Shown one piece after another: positions 18,071-25,707 of a stretch of DNA of 56,107 nucleotides (positions are counted from its first letter, which is position 1; each line of letters opens with the position of its first letter). The stretch spans positions 1 to 56,107 of the forward strand of contig UQBS01000010.1 of assembly GCA_900539345.1 (NCBI GenBank), written 5' to 3'. The notes under the pieces were generated by a model that did not search any database, was not told the origin of the DNA, and saw only the letters and a list, made by a program, of their open reading frames with translations. The DNA comes from an uncultured Coriobacteriaceae bacterium. Its GTDB lineage: Bacteria > Actinomycetota > Coriobacteriia > Coriobacteriales > UMGS124. Position numbers and translations under genes: made by a program.

Positions 18071-18601
18071 TTACTCGGCGTCAGACTCCTCGGCAGCCTC
18101 GACCTCAGCCTCAGCGGCCTTGGCCTCAGCAGCAGCAGCGTCGATGGCAGCGAAGCCAGCGGCGTTGTTGACCTGAACCTCGATGTTGGCGACGATGTCG
18201 CGGTACAGCGAGATGACAGCCGTGTGCGAACCGGCCTCCTTGATGGGGCGCAGGTCGATACGGTGACGGTCAACCTCGAGACCGCACTGAGCCTGGAGAG
18301 CCTCAGAGACCTGGGCAGCGGTGACAGAGCCGAAGAGCTGGCCCTCGTCGCCCAGACGGACCTCGATGCGGACAGACTTGCCCTCGAGCTCAGCAGCCTT
18401 CTCATTGGCCTCAGCGACACGAACAACCTCGCGCTTGGCGATGTTGTTGCGCTTCTGCTCGAGCTGCTTGAGGTTGCCCTCAGTAGCCTTGATAGCGATC
18501 TTCTGAGGGAAGAGCCAGTTGTTGGCGAAACCGTCGGCAACGTCGATGACGTCGCCCTCGCCACCCTTCCCCTTGAGCTCGCCCAAGAGAATAACCTTCA
18601 T
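18071..18601 (-). CDS. rplI: 50S ribosomal protein L9
   Basis: L9 binds 23S rRNA at the base of the L1 stalk. The 176-aa product starts MKVILLGELKGKGGEGD and has the family NNWLFPQ motif near residue 28, a central helix and a C-terminal RNA-binding domain. It is about 25 residues longer than the usual 150; the extra C-terminal tail from residue 150 is Ala/Glu-rich. Last gene of the rpsF-ssb-rpsR-DUF2232-rplI operon, followed by a strong terminator. Confidence 0.95.
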   Translation of the reverse strand: MKVILLGELKGKGGEGDVIDVADGFANNWLFPQKIAIKATEGNLKQLEQKRNNIAKREVVRVAEANEKAAELEGKSVRIEVRLGDEGQLFGSVTAAQVSEALQAQCGLEVDRHRIDLRPIKEAGSHTAVISLYRDIVANIEVQVNNAAGFAAIDAAAAEAKAAEAEVEAAEESDAE

Positions 18602-18652
18602 TGTTAGTACTCCTCACGTTGAGGCCTGCTCGAAGCAGGGCCTTCAGCCAGT

Positions 18653-19651
18653 TTACTCACCTTCGCCGCAGCTGTGGCGCCCAGACCGCCCTGTACGGGC
18701 CAACTTGCGAAAGTTGGCCCAAACGTCGACAAGTCCCAGGACGCACACGACGGACAGGCTCATCTCGATCAGCAAGGCTGCCGAGATAACCAGTACGCGG
18801 GGAACCGCTCCCCAACCATGCGAGTCCATAAGGCTCAACATCACGGCAAACCCCTGGAGGAAAAAGACCAAGCGCAGGCACAAGATGATGTTGAGGGCAA
18901 CAACCCCCACACCTTCAGGCACCCCGACAGTCATGACCCATCCTGCCAGACAAGCCAATGCGACGATAAACACCGCGACGAGCCAAAGCGGCACATCGAA
19001 GCGTTTGAACGCCCCGCTGACTTTCTGATAGGAGTCCCGTCGCGCAACGATGAGGCCCAAAGACCCCAAGAGAACGATGGAGATGGCCCTCATCACATAG
19101 ATAAGGGGCCAGGTCCTCCCCAGAAGCTCGACGGTAGAATCAACAGTGGCAGAAACTGACACCGAGGATGTTCCCGTCGGCAGAGATGCGGTCATGACCT
19201 GGCGAAGCTCTTCGAGCAGCGCTTGGACATAAGCCGCAAAATTCTCACCCTGCAACATCAGAAGCGATGCATCTGCCCCGATGAGTAACGCGGTTAGAAC
19301 CACGATGAGGCAAACGACCGAGGTGACGCTCACACGCCCGGGCAAAAGCAAGGCAATTGCCAAGGCGGCGAGAGCACAGGGCAAGACGAGCGATGCATAA
19401 TCCCACGTCGCGAAGGAAAGGGCGATACCCGGTCCAAGACATCCTACGATAGCCCAAAGGGCGCGACCTTCTTCCTTTCGAGCAAGCAGCCATGCTCCGA
19501 AGACCATGAGTGCAGTGCTTACACCAGGAAGAACTATCGTGCCGAGAGAGCCAATGACGCAAAGAACGAACTCGAACACGGGCTGGGCGGGACGGTGCTG
19601 CTTTCCTGGCGACTCAACGAGAGACTCAGGTGAAGCGTGCGTCTCGTCCAT
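18653..19651 (-). CDS. DUF2232 (YybS-like) membrane protein
   Basis: A 332-aa integral membrane protein with about eight hydrophobic segments. In Firmicutes a DUF2232/YybS protein occupies this spot between rpsR and rplI, so position and topology support the call; direct sequence similarity could not be tested. Function is unknown. The frame extends upstream to 19774, but this overlaps rpsR and is Arg/His-rich; the ATG at 19651, with AGAGG upstream and 11 bases after the rpsR stop, is chosen. Confidence 0.7.
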   Translation of the reverse strand: MDETHASPESLVESPGKQHRPAQPVFEFVLCVIGSLGTIVLPGVSTALMVFGAWLLARKEEGRALWAIVGCLGPGIALSFATWDYASLVLPCALAALAIALLLPGRVSVTSVVCLIVVLTALLIGADASLLMLQGENFAAYVQALLEELRQVMTASLPTGTSSVSVSATVDSTVELLGRTWPLIYVMRAISIVLLGSLGLIVARRDSYQKVSGAFKRFDVPLWLVAVFIVALACLAGWVMTVGVPEGVGVVALNIILCLRLVFFLQGFAVMLSLMDSHGWGAVPRVLVISAALLIEMSLSVVCVLGLVDVWANFRKLARTGRSGRHSCGEGE

Positions 19652-19662
19652 GGCATGCCTCT

Positions 19663-19923
19663 TTAGCCTCGACGATCCCTGCTGCCGCTGACAACCGTGA
19701 CGGTGTAGGGCACGAGGGCCATGACGCGGGCACGCTTGATGGCAACAGCCATCTCGTGCTGATGCTGCCTGCAAGCACCGGTGACACGACGGGGCTTAAT
19801 CTTGCCGCGATCGGTCATATACTTGCGAAGAAGAGCCACATCCTTGTAGTCGATGAACTCGACCTCGTCCTTGCAAAGCTGGCAATACTTCTTGCGAGGC
19901 TGACGCTGAAAATCGTTGGCCAT
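19663..19923 (-). CDS. rpsR: 30S ribosomal protein S18, zinc-binding form
   Basis: S18 binds the 30S platform with S6. The 86-aa product has the conserved IDYKDVALLRKY and KIKPRRVTG segments. It keeps CQLC at residues 14-17 and a further GACRQHQH, so it looks like the zinc-binding (C+) paralogue of S18. Whether a C-minus paralogue exists elsewhere cannot be seen. Lies between ssb and the DUF2232 gene in the S6 operon. Confidence 0.95.
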   Translation of the reverse strand: MANDFQRQPRKKYCQLCKDEVEFIDYKDVALLRKYMTDRGKIKPRRVTGACRQHQHEMAVAIKRARVMALVPYTVTVVSGSRDRRG

Positions 19924-19975
19924 GGTGGCTTGACCTCCTTTACGCTAAATCCGAAGTGAAAAGGGCTGGGGATTC

Positions 19976-20461
19976 CTAGAACGGAATCTCCTCGTCATAA
20001 ATCTGGTCTGCGGGCGGCATAGCTGCAGGAGCTGCATATTGCTGCTGCGGAGCAGGGGCATACGAGGAAGAATACGACTGCTGGGGCGCAGGTGCGTAAG
20101 CCTGAGGGGCCCCGCCGTCCTGAGCACCCTGGCCGCGGCTGGGCAACTCGAGCTCATCAACGATAACCTCGATTTTGCTGCGCTTTTGGCCGTCGCGCTC
20201 CCACTGACTCCAACGAAGGCGACCTTCAATGCAGACGAGCATACCTTTGGTAAGAATGCGCGACAGCGATTCGGCGCGGGCGCCGAACATGGTGCAATCG
20301 ATGAAGTTGGTGTAGTCTTCCCACTGGCCAGTTTGAACGTTGCGTCGACGATCGTTGACCGCTACGCCCATACCCAGAACCGGCGTGCCGCCGGCGGTCT
20401 GCCGAAGCTCCGGATCGCGGGTAAGCCTGCCAGAGATAATGACCCTGTTGATGTTTGCCAT
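19976..20461 (-). CDS. ssb: Single-stranded DNA-binding protein
   Basis: SSB coats single-stranded DNA during replication and repair and recruits partners through its tail. The 161-aa product has an OB fold at residues 1-105 (MANINRVIISGRLTRDPEL start), a Gln/Pro/Ala/Tyr-rich linker and the acidic tip DEEIPF for partner binding. Start ATG at 20461; the frame begins three codons earlier. Standard place between rpsF and rpsR. Confidence 0.96.
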   Translation of the reverse strand: MANINRVIISGRLTRDPELRQTAGGTPVLGMGVAVNDRRRNVQTGQWEDYTNFIDCTMFGARAESLSRILTKGMLVCIEGRLRWSQWERDGQKRSKIEVIVDELELPSRGQGAQDGGAPQAYAPAPQQSYSSSYAPAPQQQYAAPAAMPPADQIYDEEIPF

Positions 20462-20521
20462 ACCGTCCACACTCCTTACATCGCCGGGAATGTCGCCCTA
20501 GGGCGACAAACCCGAATCACA

Positions 20522-20812
20522 TTAAGCCTCCGCGCGACGGACGATCATGGAACGGACAACGCCGTCCAGAATGCCGAGAACGCGGTCAAGCTCTGCGATG
20601 CAGGCAGGATCGAGCTGGAAGTTGATCAGGGTATAGTCGCCCTCGGTGAGCTTGTCGATGGTGTAAGCCAGCTTGCGCTTACCCCAATCCTCGACGGATT
20701 CGACAGCACCACCGTTCTCAACGATAGTGGAATCGATCCTCTTCATCACACCGGCGCGAGCCTCGTCATCAAGAGACGGGTTCACAAAGAACAGCAGTTC
20801 ATAAGCCTTCAT
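20522..20812 (-). CDS. rpsF: 30S ribosomal protein S6
   Basis: S6 forms a pair with S18 on the 30S platform. The 96-aa product shows AYELLFFVNP at the start, VEDWGKRKLAYTI near 40 and a YTLINFQL strand near 61. First gene of the operon; start ATG at 20812 has GGAGGTG upstream. A hairpin just before the ribosome binding site may be the regulatory target of S6:S18. Confidence 0.96.
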   Translation of the reverse strand: MKAYELLFFVNPSLDDEARAGVMKRIDSTIVENGGAVESVEDWGKRKLAYTIDKLTEGDYTLINFQLDPACIAELDRVLGILDGVVRSMIVRRAEA

Positions 20813-20839
20813 GGTGTCACCTCCTCTGGGCTAAAGTGG

Positions 20840-20871
20840 CTTCGGATCTCGTGAAGGCTGTGTCCGAAGCA
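20840..20871 (-). promoter_or_regulatory. Hairpin in the rpsF leader, candidate S6:S18 regulatory element
   Basis: Perfect 8-bp stem GCTTCGGA/TCCGAAGC with a 16-base loop, about 10 bases upstream of the AGGAGGTG ribosome binding site of rpsF. Position fits autogenous control by the S6:S18 pair, known in many bacteria. I did not match it to the published consensus. A possible -10 (TATACT) lies at 20918-20923. The rest of 20872-21093 shows nothing I can support. Confidence 0.4.
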
Positions 20872-21093
20872 GGGAATGACAGCGGCTAAGGATACCGCGC
20901 AACCATGCAAGTAGTCCAGTATAATTTTCTACCTGCGCTGCATATCCATAACTTGCCATCCATAATCGTCTGCGCAAGCAAAACCTAGCATTATTTCGCT
21001 ATGACTTCTTGTAATGCCCATGACAGGAAATGCGTCATGTACGTCACAAAACATTACGGCTGAACTTCCTCCCACCAAGTTCAAGCCCATAGG

Positions 21094-21132
21094 CATGCGG
21101 CCCGGCTGGAATACTTCCAGTCGGGCCGCATG
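21094..21132. repeat. Large inverted repeat downstream of the acidic unknown gene
   Basis: Two 18-base arms, CATGCGGCCCGGCTGGAA and TTCCAGTCGGGCCGCATG, match except for one position and are separated by only 3 bases. It lies 25 bases after the stop of the minus-strand gene ending at 21157. There is no U tract on either strand, so it is not a standard Rho-independent terminator, though it may still stabilise or end that transcript. Confidence 0.7.
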
Positions 21133-21156
21133 TCTCAAACATATGGCAAAGAGAAT

Positions 21157-21720
21157 TTACTCAGCGCAATCCTCAGCTGCAGACTCAACAACCTGGTCGC
21201 CTGATTCGGGCTCCTCGGCCTTGTCGGCGTCGGAATCCACAGGTGCTCCGTCGGCTGCGACACCCTCCTCGCGCTGCAGCGCAACCAAACCGCTGACAAT
21301 CGGCTTCGTGCCGGCAGGATAGAGCGTGGGGGCAGGACCGGCATAGACAAAGTCAGCCTCAAACGTAAAGCCCTCGGCATCCTTGGTGTAGAGCAGCACG
21401 AGGATGTAAGCGTCGGCGCTTCCGCGATCGGCAACCTCGGCAACGATGCAGTCAAGCGTGCCGTCGTCAGTCTCGACGTCGCCGTCATAGCACAGCACGT
21501 ATGCCTCAGGCATGTCCTGGGCAACGAGCATCTTCACGCTCTCGCGCACGCCCTCCGGAGAAGAGGCGGGGTGGTCGTTGACCTCGACACCCTCATCGAC
21601 AACCGTCACGGTGAACGGGTCGAACTGCCCCATGGTATTGAGACGCTGTTGGGCCTCGTTGAAGGCAAAGTTGAGCGCCTGCTGGGCGTTGTCGGAAATC
21701 TGAAGGGTCACCTGATCCAT
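21157..21720 (-). CDS. Unknown acidic soluble protein
   Basis: A 187-aa protein that I do not recognise. No signal peptide or membrane helix is visible. The first 140 residues look like a mixed alpha/beta fold with strands such as FTVTVVDEGV, AYVLCYDG and TLDCIVAEVAD. The last 30 residues are acidic and probably disordered. The frame opens at 21849 inside the tRNA-Ser gene, so the true start is internal; the ATG at 21720 is preferred, although only a weak GAGAAAG is upstream. A tRNA terminator at 21773-21796 separates it from the tRNA, and a TATACT just after it could be its -10. Confidence 0.7.
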   Translation of the reverse strand: MDQVTLQISDNAQQALNFAFNEAQQRLNTMGQFDPFTVTVVDEGVEVNDHPASSPEGVRESVKMLVAQDMPEAYVLCYDGDVETDDGTLDCIVAEVADRGSADAYILVLLYTKDAEGFTFEADFVYAGPAPTLYPAGTKPIVSGLVALQREEGVAADGAPVDSDADKAEEPESGDQVVESAAEDCAE

Positions 21721-21772
21721 GGCGTTGCTCACTTTCTCGTCATGTTGTAGCTGCACAAAGCCCTTAGTATAC

Positions 21773-21796
21773 AAAAAAAGCGCCATGCGGCGCTTT
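21773..21796 (-). terminator. Terminator of tRNA-Ser(CGA)
   Basis: Minus-strand hairpin AAAGCGCC/GGCGCTTT with a 4-base loop followed by seven Ts, 12 bases beyond the tRNA 3' end. Confidence 0.85.
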
Positions 21797-21807
21797 AAAA
21801 GTCTATC

Positions 21808-21900
21808 TGGCGGAGGGAGAGGGATTCGAACCCTCGTAGCCAGGGACACTGGCTAAACGGTTTTCGAGACCGCCGCATTCAACCACTCTGCCATCCCTCC
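21808..21900 (-). tRNA. tRNA-Ser(CGA)
   Basis: A 93-nt tRNA including an encoded CCA. The anticodon loop CTCGAAA gives anticodon CGA (reads UCG). The long variable arm expected of tRNA-Ser is present, as is the GGTTCGAATCC T-loop region. The acceptor stem GGAGGGA/TCCCTCC is complete. Confidence 0.96.
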
Positions 21901-21908
21901 AAGGATGG

Positions 21909-21942
21909 AAAACGGGGCGCGACCAATATGATCGACGCCCCG
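21909..21942 (-). terminator. Terminator of tRNA-Ser(GGA)
   Basis: Minus-strand hairpin with a CGGGGCG/CGCCCCG outer stem and TTTT tail between the two tRNA-Ser genes, so each appears to be its own unit. Confidence 0.75.
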
Positions 21943-21951
21943 AGAAAGTTC

Positions 21952-22042
21952 TGGCGGAGGGCTAGGGATTTGAACCCTAGAGACGGTTTTGCCGCCTACA
22001 CGATTTCCAATCGTGCTCCTTCGGCCACTCGGACAGCCCTCC
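21952..22042 (-). tRNA. tRNA-Ser(GGA)
   Basis: A 91-nt tRNA with encoded CCA. The stem CACGA/TCGTG encloses loop TTGGAAA, giving anticodon GGA (reads UCC and UCU). It has a long variable arm and a complete acceptor stem GGAGGGC/GCCCTCC. Confidence 0.96.
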
Positions 22043-22056
22043 GTAAGCGAGGTTCA

Positions 22057-22084
22057 AGTATACGCATTTCTCCGTTCGCGTCCA
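22057..22084 (-). promoter_or_regulatory. Promoter of tRNA-Ser(GGA)
   Basis: Minus-strand TGGACG and TATACT separated by 16 bases, with the predicted start a few bases before the tRNA 5' end at 22042. Confidence 0.5.
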
Positions 22085-22169
22085 GTTCTTTGCACAAATC
22101 CTCGACCTCATCACTTAGTCACCACAGATAAGCGTACAATCCAGCGCATCATCTTTGCGAGGAGGCACC

Positions 22170-22919
22170 ATGGACGTGCTGCAAGCCTTTTTCAGCTCTC
22201 TGTTCACGCTCGGTGATCCGAGTGCGGCCAGTGTGAGCTTTCCCATAGCGTTGGAGTTTGGTGCCGTTCTTGCCGGTGCCGTGTCAGGTGCCCTCACGGC
22301 CTGCAACATGCGCATGGACCTCATTGGGGTGTGCGTTCTAGCCGGGGCAAGCTCTCTGGGCGGCGGTTTGATTCGCGACATGATCCTCTCCGATCAGGGC
22401 GTCTACATGCTTGACTATCCTCAGGCAATGCTTTGCTGCATTGTTGTCGCCTTTCTTGCCTTTTTCTTTTCAAGCCTCATTCAGCGTTTTGAAAAGCCCA
22501 TTGCCTTCTTCGATATCGTAAGCGTGGCCTTGTTCACCGTTGCAGGCGCAGACAAAGCGCTTGTTGCCGGATACGGCATTTCTGCAGGCATTGTTTTGGG
22601 AGTGCTCACCGCCGTGGGTGGAGGCGTCATCCGCGATGTCATCGTGGGGCGCGTGCCTGCCATCTTCCGGGCAAGCAACTTCTATGCCGTCTGCTCCCTG
22701 GCAGGCGCACTTGTCTATTGCCTGCTTGTCACACATCACATGGTGAAGGGTTGGGCCGCCCTGGTAAGCGCCGCAATCGTGCTGTCTTTGCGATATCTGT
22801 CGCTGCATTACAACTGGCACACGTGCGCACCCATCGATTTGGCGCAGCGCTACACGCAACGTCACGACGCTTCCCCAGACAAAACAAAGGACCAGGAAGA
22901 AACAGCCGAGGAAGACTAG
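22170..22919 (+). CDS. TRIC/UPF0126-family membrane protein
   Basis: A 249-aa protein with about seven membrane helices and the family's internal duplication. The two GGG-x-(I/L)RD signatures are present: LGGGLIRDMIL near residue 66 and VGGGVIRDVIVGR near 151. Bacterial homologues of trimeric intracellular cation channels conduct potassium or act as amino-acid-linked transport proteins; the exact role here is unknown. Start ATG at 22170 with GAGGAGG upstream; a frame five codons longer is not needed. It is one of only two plus-strand genes to the left of the origin. Its stop codon overlaps that of the convergent lipoprotein gene in the 4-base CTAG. Confidence 0.88.
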   Translation: MDVLQAFFSSLFTLGDPSAASVSFPIALEFGAVLAGAVSGALTACNMRMDLIGVCVLAGASSLGGGLIRDMILSDQGVYMLDYPQAMLCCIVVAFLAFFFSSLIQRFEKPIAFFDIVSVALFTVAGADKALVAGYGISAGIVLGVLTAVGGGVIRDVIVGRVPAIFRASNFYAVCSLAGALVYCLLVTHHMVKGWAALVSAAIVLSLRYLSLHYNWHTCAPIDLAQRYTQRHDASPDKTKDQEETAEED

Positions 22920-24088
22920 AGCGTTGCGGAGGCAGCTTCCTCTTGAACCTCATCGATGACGTCATCGACCGTGGGATTGTAAATCGTCTGAGTGGCAAGA
23001 CCCACTTCTTCGAGATCAAGAACCTGCAGACCGCCCTCGTCATAGACGGCGATGGTCGAGGATGCCTCGAGGTTGTTGACATAGAGTTCGAAGAGTTGCG
23101 TCCTAAGCGAATCGCGCAGATTCTGCTTGATGGAGGCCATGATGTCGCTGGGGACGTCTGACAGATCGATGTCTCCGGCATTATCCGTCTTGGCCTGATA
23201 GAAGCCCGTGCACTTGATGATGTAATAGCCGAAGCGCGTCCTCACGATAGAGGACGCTTCTCCGGGCTCAAGCTCATTGAGGGCGTCCTGATATTCCTGG
23301 GGGAACGTGGTAAGGAAGTCCCAGCCAGCTTCGCCGCCCTGCTCGGCAGTGGAGTCCATCGAGTAGGTGCGGGCCATCTCGGCAAAATCAGCGCCCTCAT
23401 CAAGCTTGTCTTTCACCTCGCGCGCAAGGCTGTAATCCGTCTGCGAGAACAAGATGAAGGAGGAACGCTTCGTCTCAAGACCGGCAATCATCGTACGCGC
23501 GTAACGACTGATTTGCTCGGAGGTTGGCTCAGGCTCGGGGATAACAACGTCACGCAGGCAGGAACGGAGCATCTGCTCGCGCACGGCAGCCGTGTAACTC
23601 TCCTCGGTATAGCCCGAATTGTTAATCGCTGACAGGAAAGAGTTGCGATTGGGATAGAGGCTCGCAACATCGTTGACAGCAGCCTCTACGTCGCTATCAG
23701 ACAACTCGACACCCAAATCCCGGGCGGCCGATTCAAGCAGAACAACATCAATCAAGTTGCAAATGACCTGCGCGCGGAAGTCCCATGCATTCATGTTCTG
23801 CGCAGCGAGGTAATTCTGCTGGTCGGCAACGGTCGTGAGGCCCAGGCGCGTATATTCCGCCTGCACAGCCTTGTTCACCTCGACCTGGGTGATGACCGTG
23901 CCGTTGACAACAGCCGCCACGTCCGAAGCTTCGAGATGGTTTGCCTCAAGGGCCTCGCTGACCATGGCCTGCGTGTCTTCGGAAGTGACGGTGCTCGCCG
24001 ATGCCGAGCAACCGGAAATGATCGCACAAGCAATGCAGAGTGAAGATACAGACAGCGCAACGATGGCTGACGTTGAAACGCGATCCAT
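22916..24088 (-). CDS. Lipoprotein parvulin-type peptidyl-prolyl isomerase (SurA/PrsA-like)
   Basis: A 390-aa secreted foldase. It has a lipoprotein signal ending in ISGC with the lipidated C27, a SurA-like N-terminal helical region (VVNGTVITQVEVNKAV near residue 60) and a parvulin core at about 215-310, with the conserved GGEAGWDF, FPQEYQDAL and GYYIIKCTG segments. It probably helps fold exported proteins on the outer face of the membrane. The C-terminal tail is acidic. It stands alone, converging on the TRIC gene. Confidence 0.88.
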   Translation of the reverse strand: MDRVSTSAIVALSVSSLCIACAIISGCSASASTVTSEDTQAMVSEALEANHLEASDVAAVVNGTVITQVEVNKAVQAEYTRLGLTTVADQQNYLAAQNMNAWDFRAQVICNLIDVVLLESAARDLGVELSDSDVEAAVNDVASLYPNRNSFLSAINNSGYTEESYTAAVREQMLRSCLRDVVIPEPEPTSEQISRYARTMIAGLETKRSSFILFSQTDYSLAREVKDKLDEGADFAEMARTYSMDSTAEQGGEAGWDFLTTFPQEYQDALNELEPGEASSIVRTRFGYYIIKCTGFYQAKTDNAGDIDLSDVPSDIMASIKQNLRDSLRTQLFELYVNNLEASSTIAVYDEGGLQVLDLEEVGLATQTIYNPTVDDVIDEVQEEAASATL

Positions 24089-24195
24089 AAGCCCCCCTTA
24101 CGCTATCTTCCTTACTGCCTGCTATTAGAAACATTCATAGGCTACTTGCAAGAAAACAAATGACAGTGCAGGTCATGTGTGCAACGTTCAACTTC

Positions 24196-24249
24196 AAATA
24201 AAAACAAAAGGCCGAAGGGGTCCGCTCGGTAAACGGCGCCCCTTCGGCC
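24196..24249 (-). terminator. Terminator of purB
   Basis: Minus-strand perfect 11-bp stem GGCCGAAGGGG/CCCCTTCGGCC followed by TTTTGTTTTTATTT, starting about 30 bases after the purB stop. Confidence 0.9.
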
Positions 24250-24279
24250 TGCGACGGTTGGTGCTGTGTCGGCTGTTTT

Positions 24280-25623
24280 TTAGAACTCGAGTTCCTCAAG
24301 ACGGTCAAAAACAGCCTGGATGCGCGTGAGAAAATCCCACGGATCGAAGATCTCGTCGAGCTTCTCAGCGCTGAGCGTGCACTCGGGGTCGGCCTCGAGG
24401 CGCTCACGATAGGTGGGACCATTCACTGCCTGCTGAATGTCTTCCCACACAGCCATGGCGTTGCGCTGCACGATGGTATAGGCCGCCTCGCGAGTAATGC
24501 CCGTGTCGACGAGCGCAAGCAGCACCTTGCTGGAGAAGATGAGGCCGCGCGTGCGGTTGAGGTTGTGCTTCATCTTCTCGGGATACACCTGCAGGCCGTC
24601 GAGCATCCACTGCATCTTGCCAAACATGTAGTCAAGCGCGATGAACGAGTCGGCAAGGGCCACGCGCTCGGCGCCGGAGTGCGAGATATCGCGCTCGTAC
24701 CACAGGGCGACGTCGTCATAGGCAACCTGGGCGTTTGCCTTCACGACGCGCGCAAGGCCGCACACGCGCTCGGCGGTGATGGGGTTGCGCTTGTGAGGCA
24801 TGGCGGAAGAGCCCTTCTGGCCCTTCTTGAACGGCTCCTCAGCCTCGATGACGTCGGACTGCTGCATGAGGCGAACCTGCATGGCGATGCTCTCAACCGT
24901 GGAGGCCGTGACGGCGAGCGTCGACATGACCTGGGCATGACGATCGCGCGCAAGCACCTGGGTCGACAGCGGGTCGGGGGTGAGACCGAGCTTGGCGCAG
25001 ACATACTGCTCAACGAACGGGTCGATGGAGGAGTAGGTGCCCACTGCGCCCGAGATGGCGCCGGTGGCTGCAACCTCGCGGGCCTGCTCGAGGCGAGTCT
25101 GGGCACGCTTGAGGGCCCATGCCCAGGAACCAAACTTCATGCCGAAGGTCATGGGCTCAGCATGAATGCCGTGCGTGCGGCCCACGCACAGGGCGTCCTT
25201 GAGCTCAAAGGCACGGCGGCGGCACGTCTCACCAAGCTGCTTGACATCAGCAAGAATGATGTCGATGGCCTGCGTGATCTGATAGGAAAGCGCAGTATCG
25301 CCCAGGTCGGAGCTCGTCATGCCGTAGTGCACCCAGCGGGAAGGCTTGGGGTCTCCCTCGGGAATCTCGGCGTCGATGTAGGAGCCCATGTTCGTGAGGA
25401 AGGCGATGACGTCATGGTTGGTAACTGCCTCGATCTGGTCGACTTCCTCCTTGTTGAAGGCGGCATGCTCGGAAATCCAAGCCGCCTCTTCCTTGGTGAT
25501 GCCGATTTTGCCCAGCTCAGCCTGGGCTTCGCAAGCCGCGACCTCAACCTTCTGCCAAATGGCGTACTTGTTCTCAAGCTCCCAGATGGCTCCCATTTCG
25601 GGGCGGGTGTAGCGATCGATCAT
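24280..25623 (-). CDS. purB: Adenylosuccinate lyase
   Basis: PurB cleaves SAICAR and adenylosuccinate in purine synthesis. The 447-aa product shows the superfamily signature GSSAMPHKRNP near residue 266, SDLGDTALSYQ near 85 and GRTHGIHAEPMTFG near 140. The first ATG (25629) is too close to the GAGAGG site; the next one at 25623 gives the expected MIDRYTRPEMG start. It follows typA after a terminator-like hairpin (25663-25695) with no obvious promoter of its own, so expression may depend on read-through. Apart from purA/purD and purE. Confidence 0.96.
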   Translation of the reverse strand: MIDRYTRPEMGAIWELENKYAIWQKVEVAACEAQAELGKIGITKEEAAWISEHAAFNKEEVDQIEAVTNHDVIAFLTNMGSYIDAEIPEGDPKPSRWVHYGMTSSDLGDTALSYQITQAIDIILADVKQLGETCRRRAFELKDALCVGRTHGIHAEPMTFGMKFGSWAWALKRAQTRLEQAREVAATGAISGAVGTYSSIDPFVEQYVCAKLGLTPDPLSTQVLARDRHAQVMSTLAVTASTVESIAMQVRLMQQSDVIEAEEPFKKGQKGSSAMPHKRNPITAERVCGLARVVKANAQVAYDDVALWYERDISHSGAERVALADSFIALDYMFGKMQWMLDGLQVYPEKMKHNLNRTRGLIFSSKVLLALVDTGITREAAYTIVQRNAMAVWEDIQQAVNGPTYRERLEADPECTLSAEKLDEIFDPWDFLTRIQAVFDRLEELEF

Positions 25624-25662
25624 GGTCATCCTCTCGTCTCACAAGCCTGACAATAATCCAAG

Positions 25663-25695
25663 AAAGGCCCCGCCCGGTTTCCCAGGCGAGGCCTT
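25663..25695 (-). terminator. Terminator or attenuator between typA and purB
   Basis: Minus-strand hairpin AAGGCCTCGCC/GGCGGGGCCTT followed by TTTCTT. It sits 12 bases after the typA stop and 40 bases before the purB start. Confidence 0.7.
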
Positions 25696-25707
25696 GAAAA
25701 GCAACTC

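Noticed and set aside
21721..21849. N-terminal extension of the acidic protein to 21849
   Set aside because: It would read into tRNA-Ser(CGA) and its terminator.
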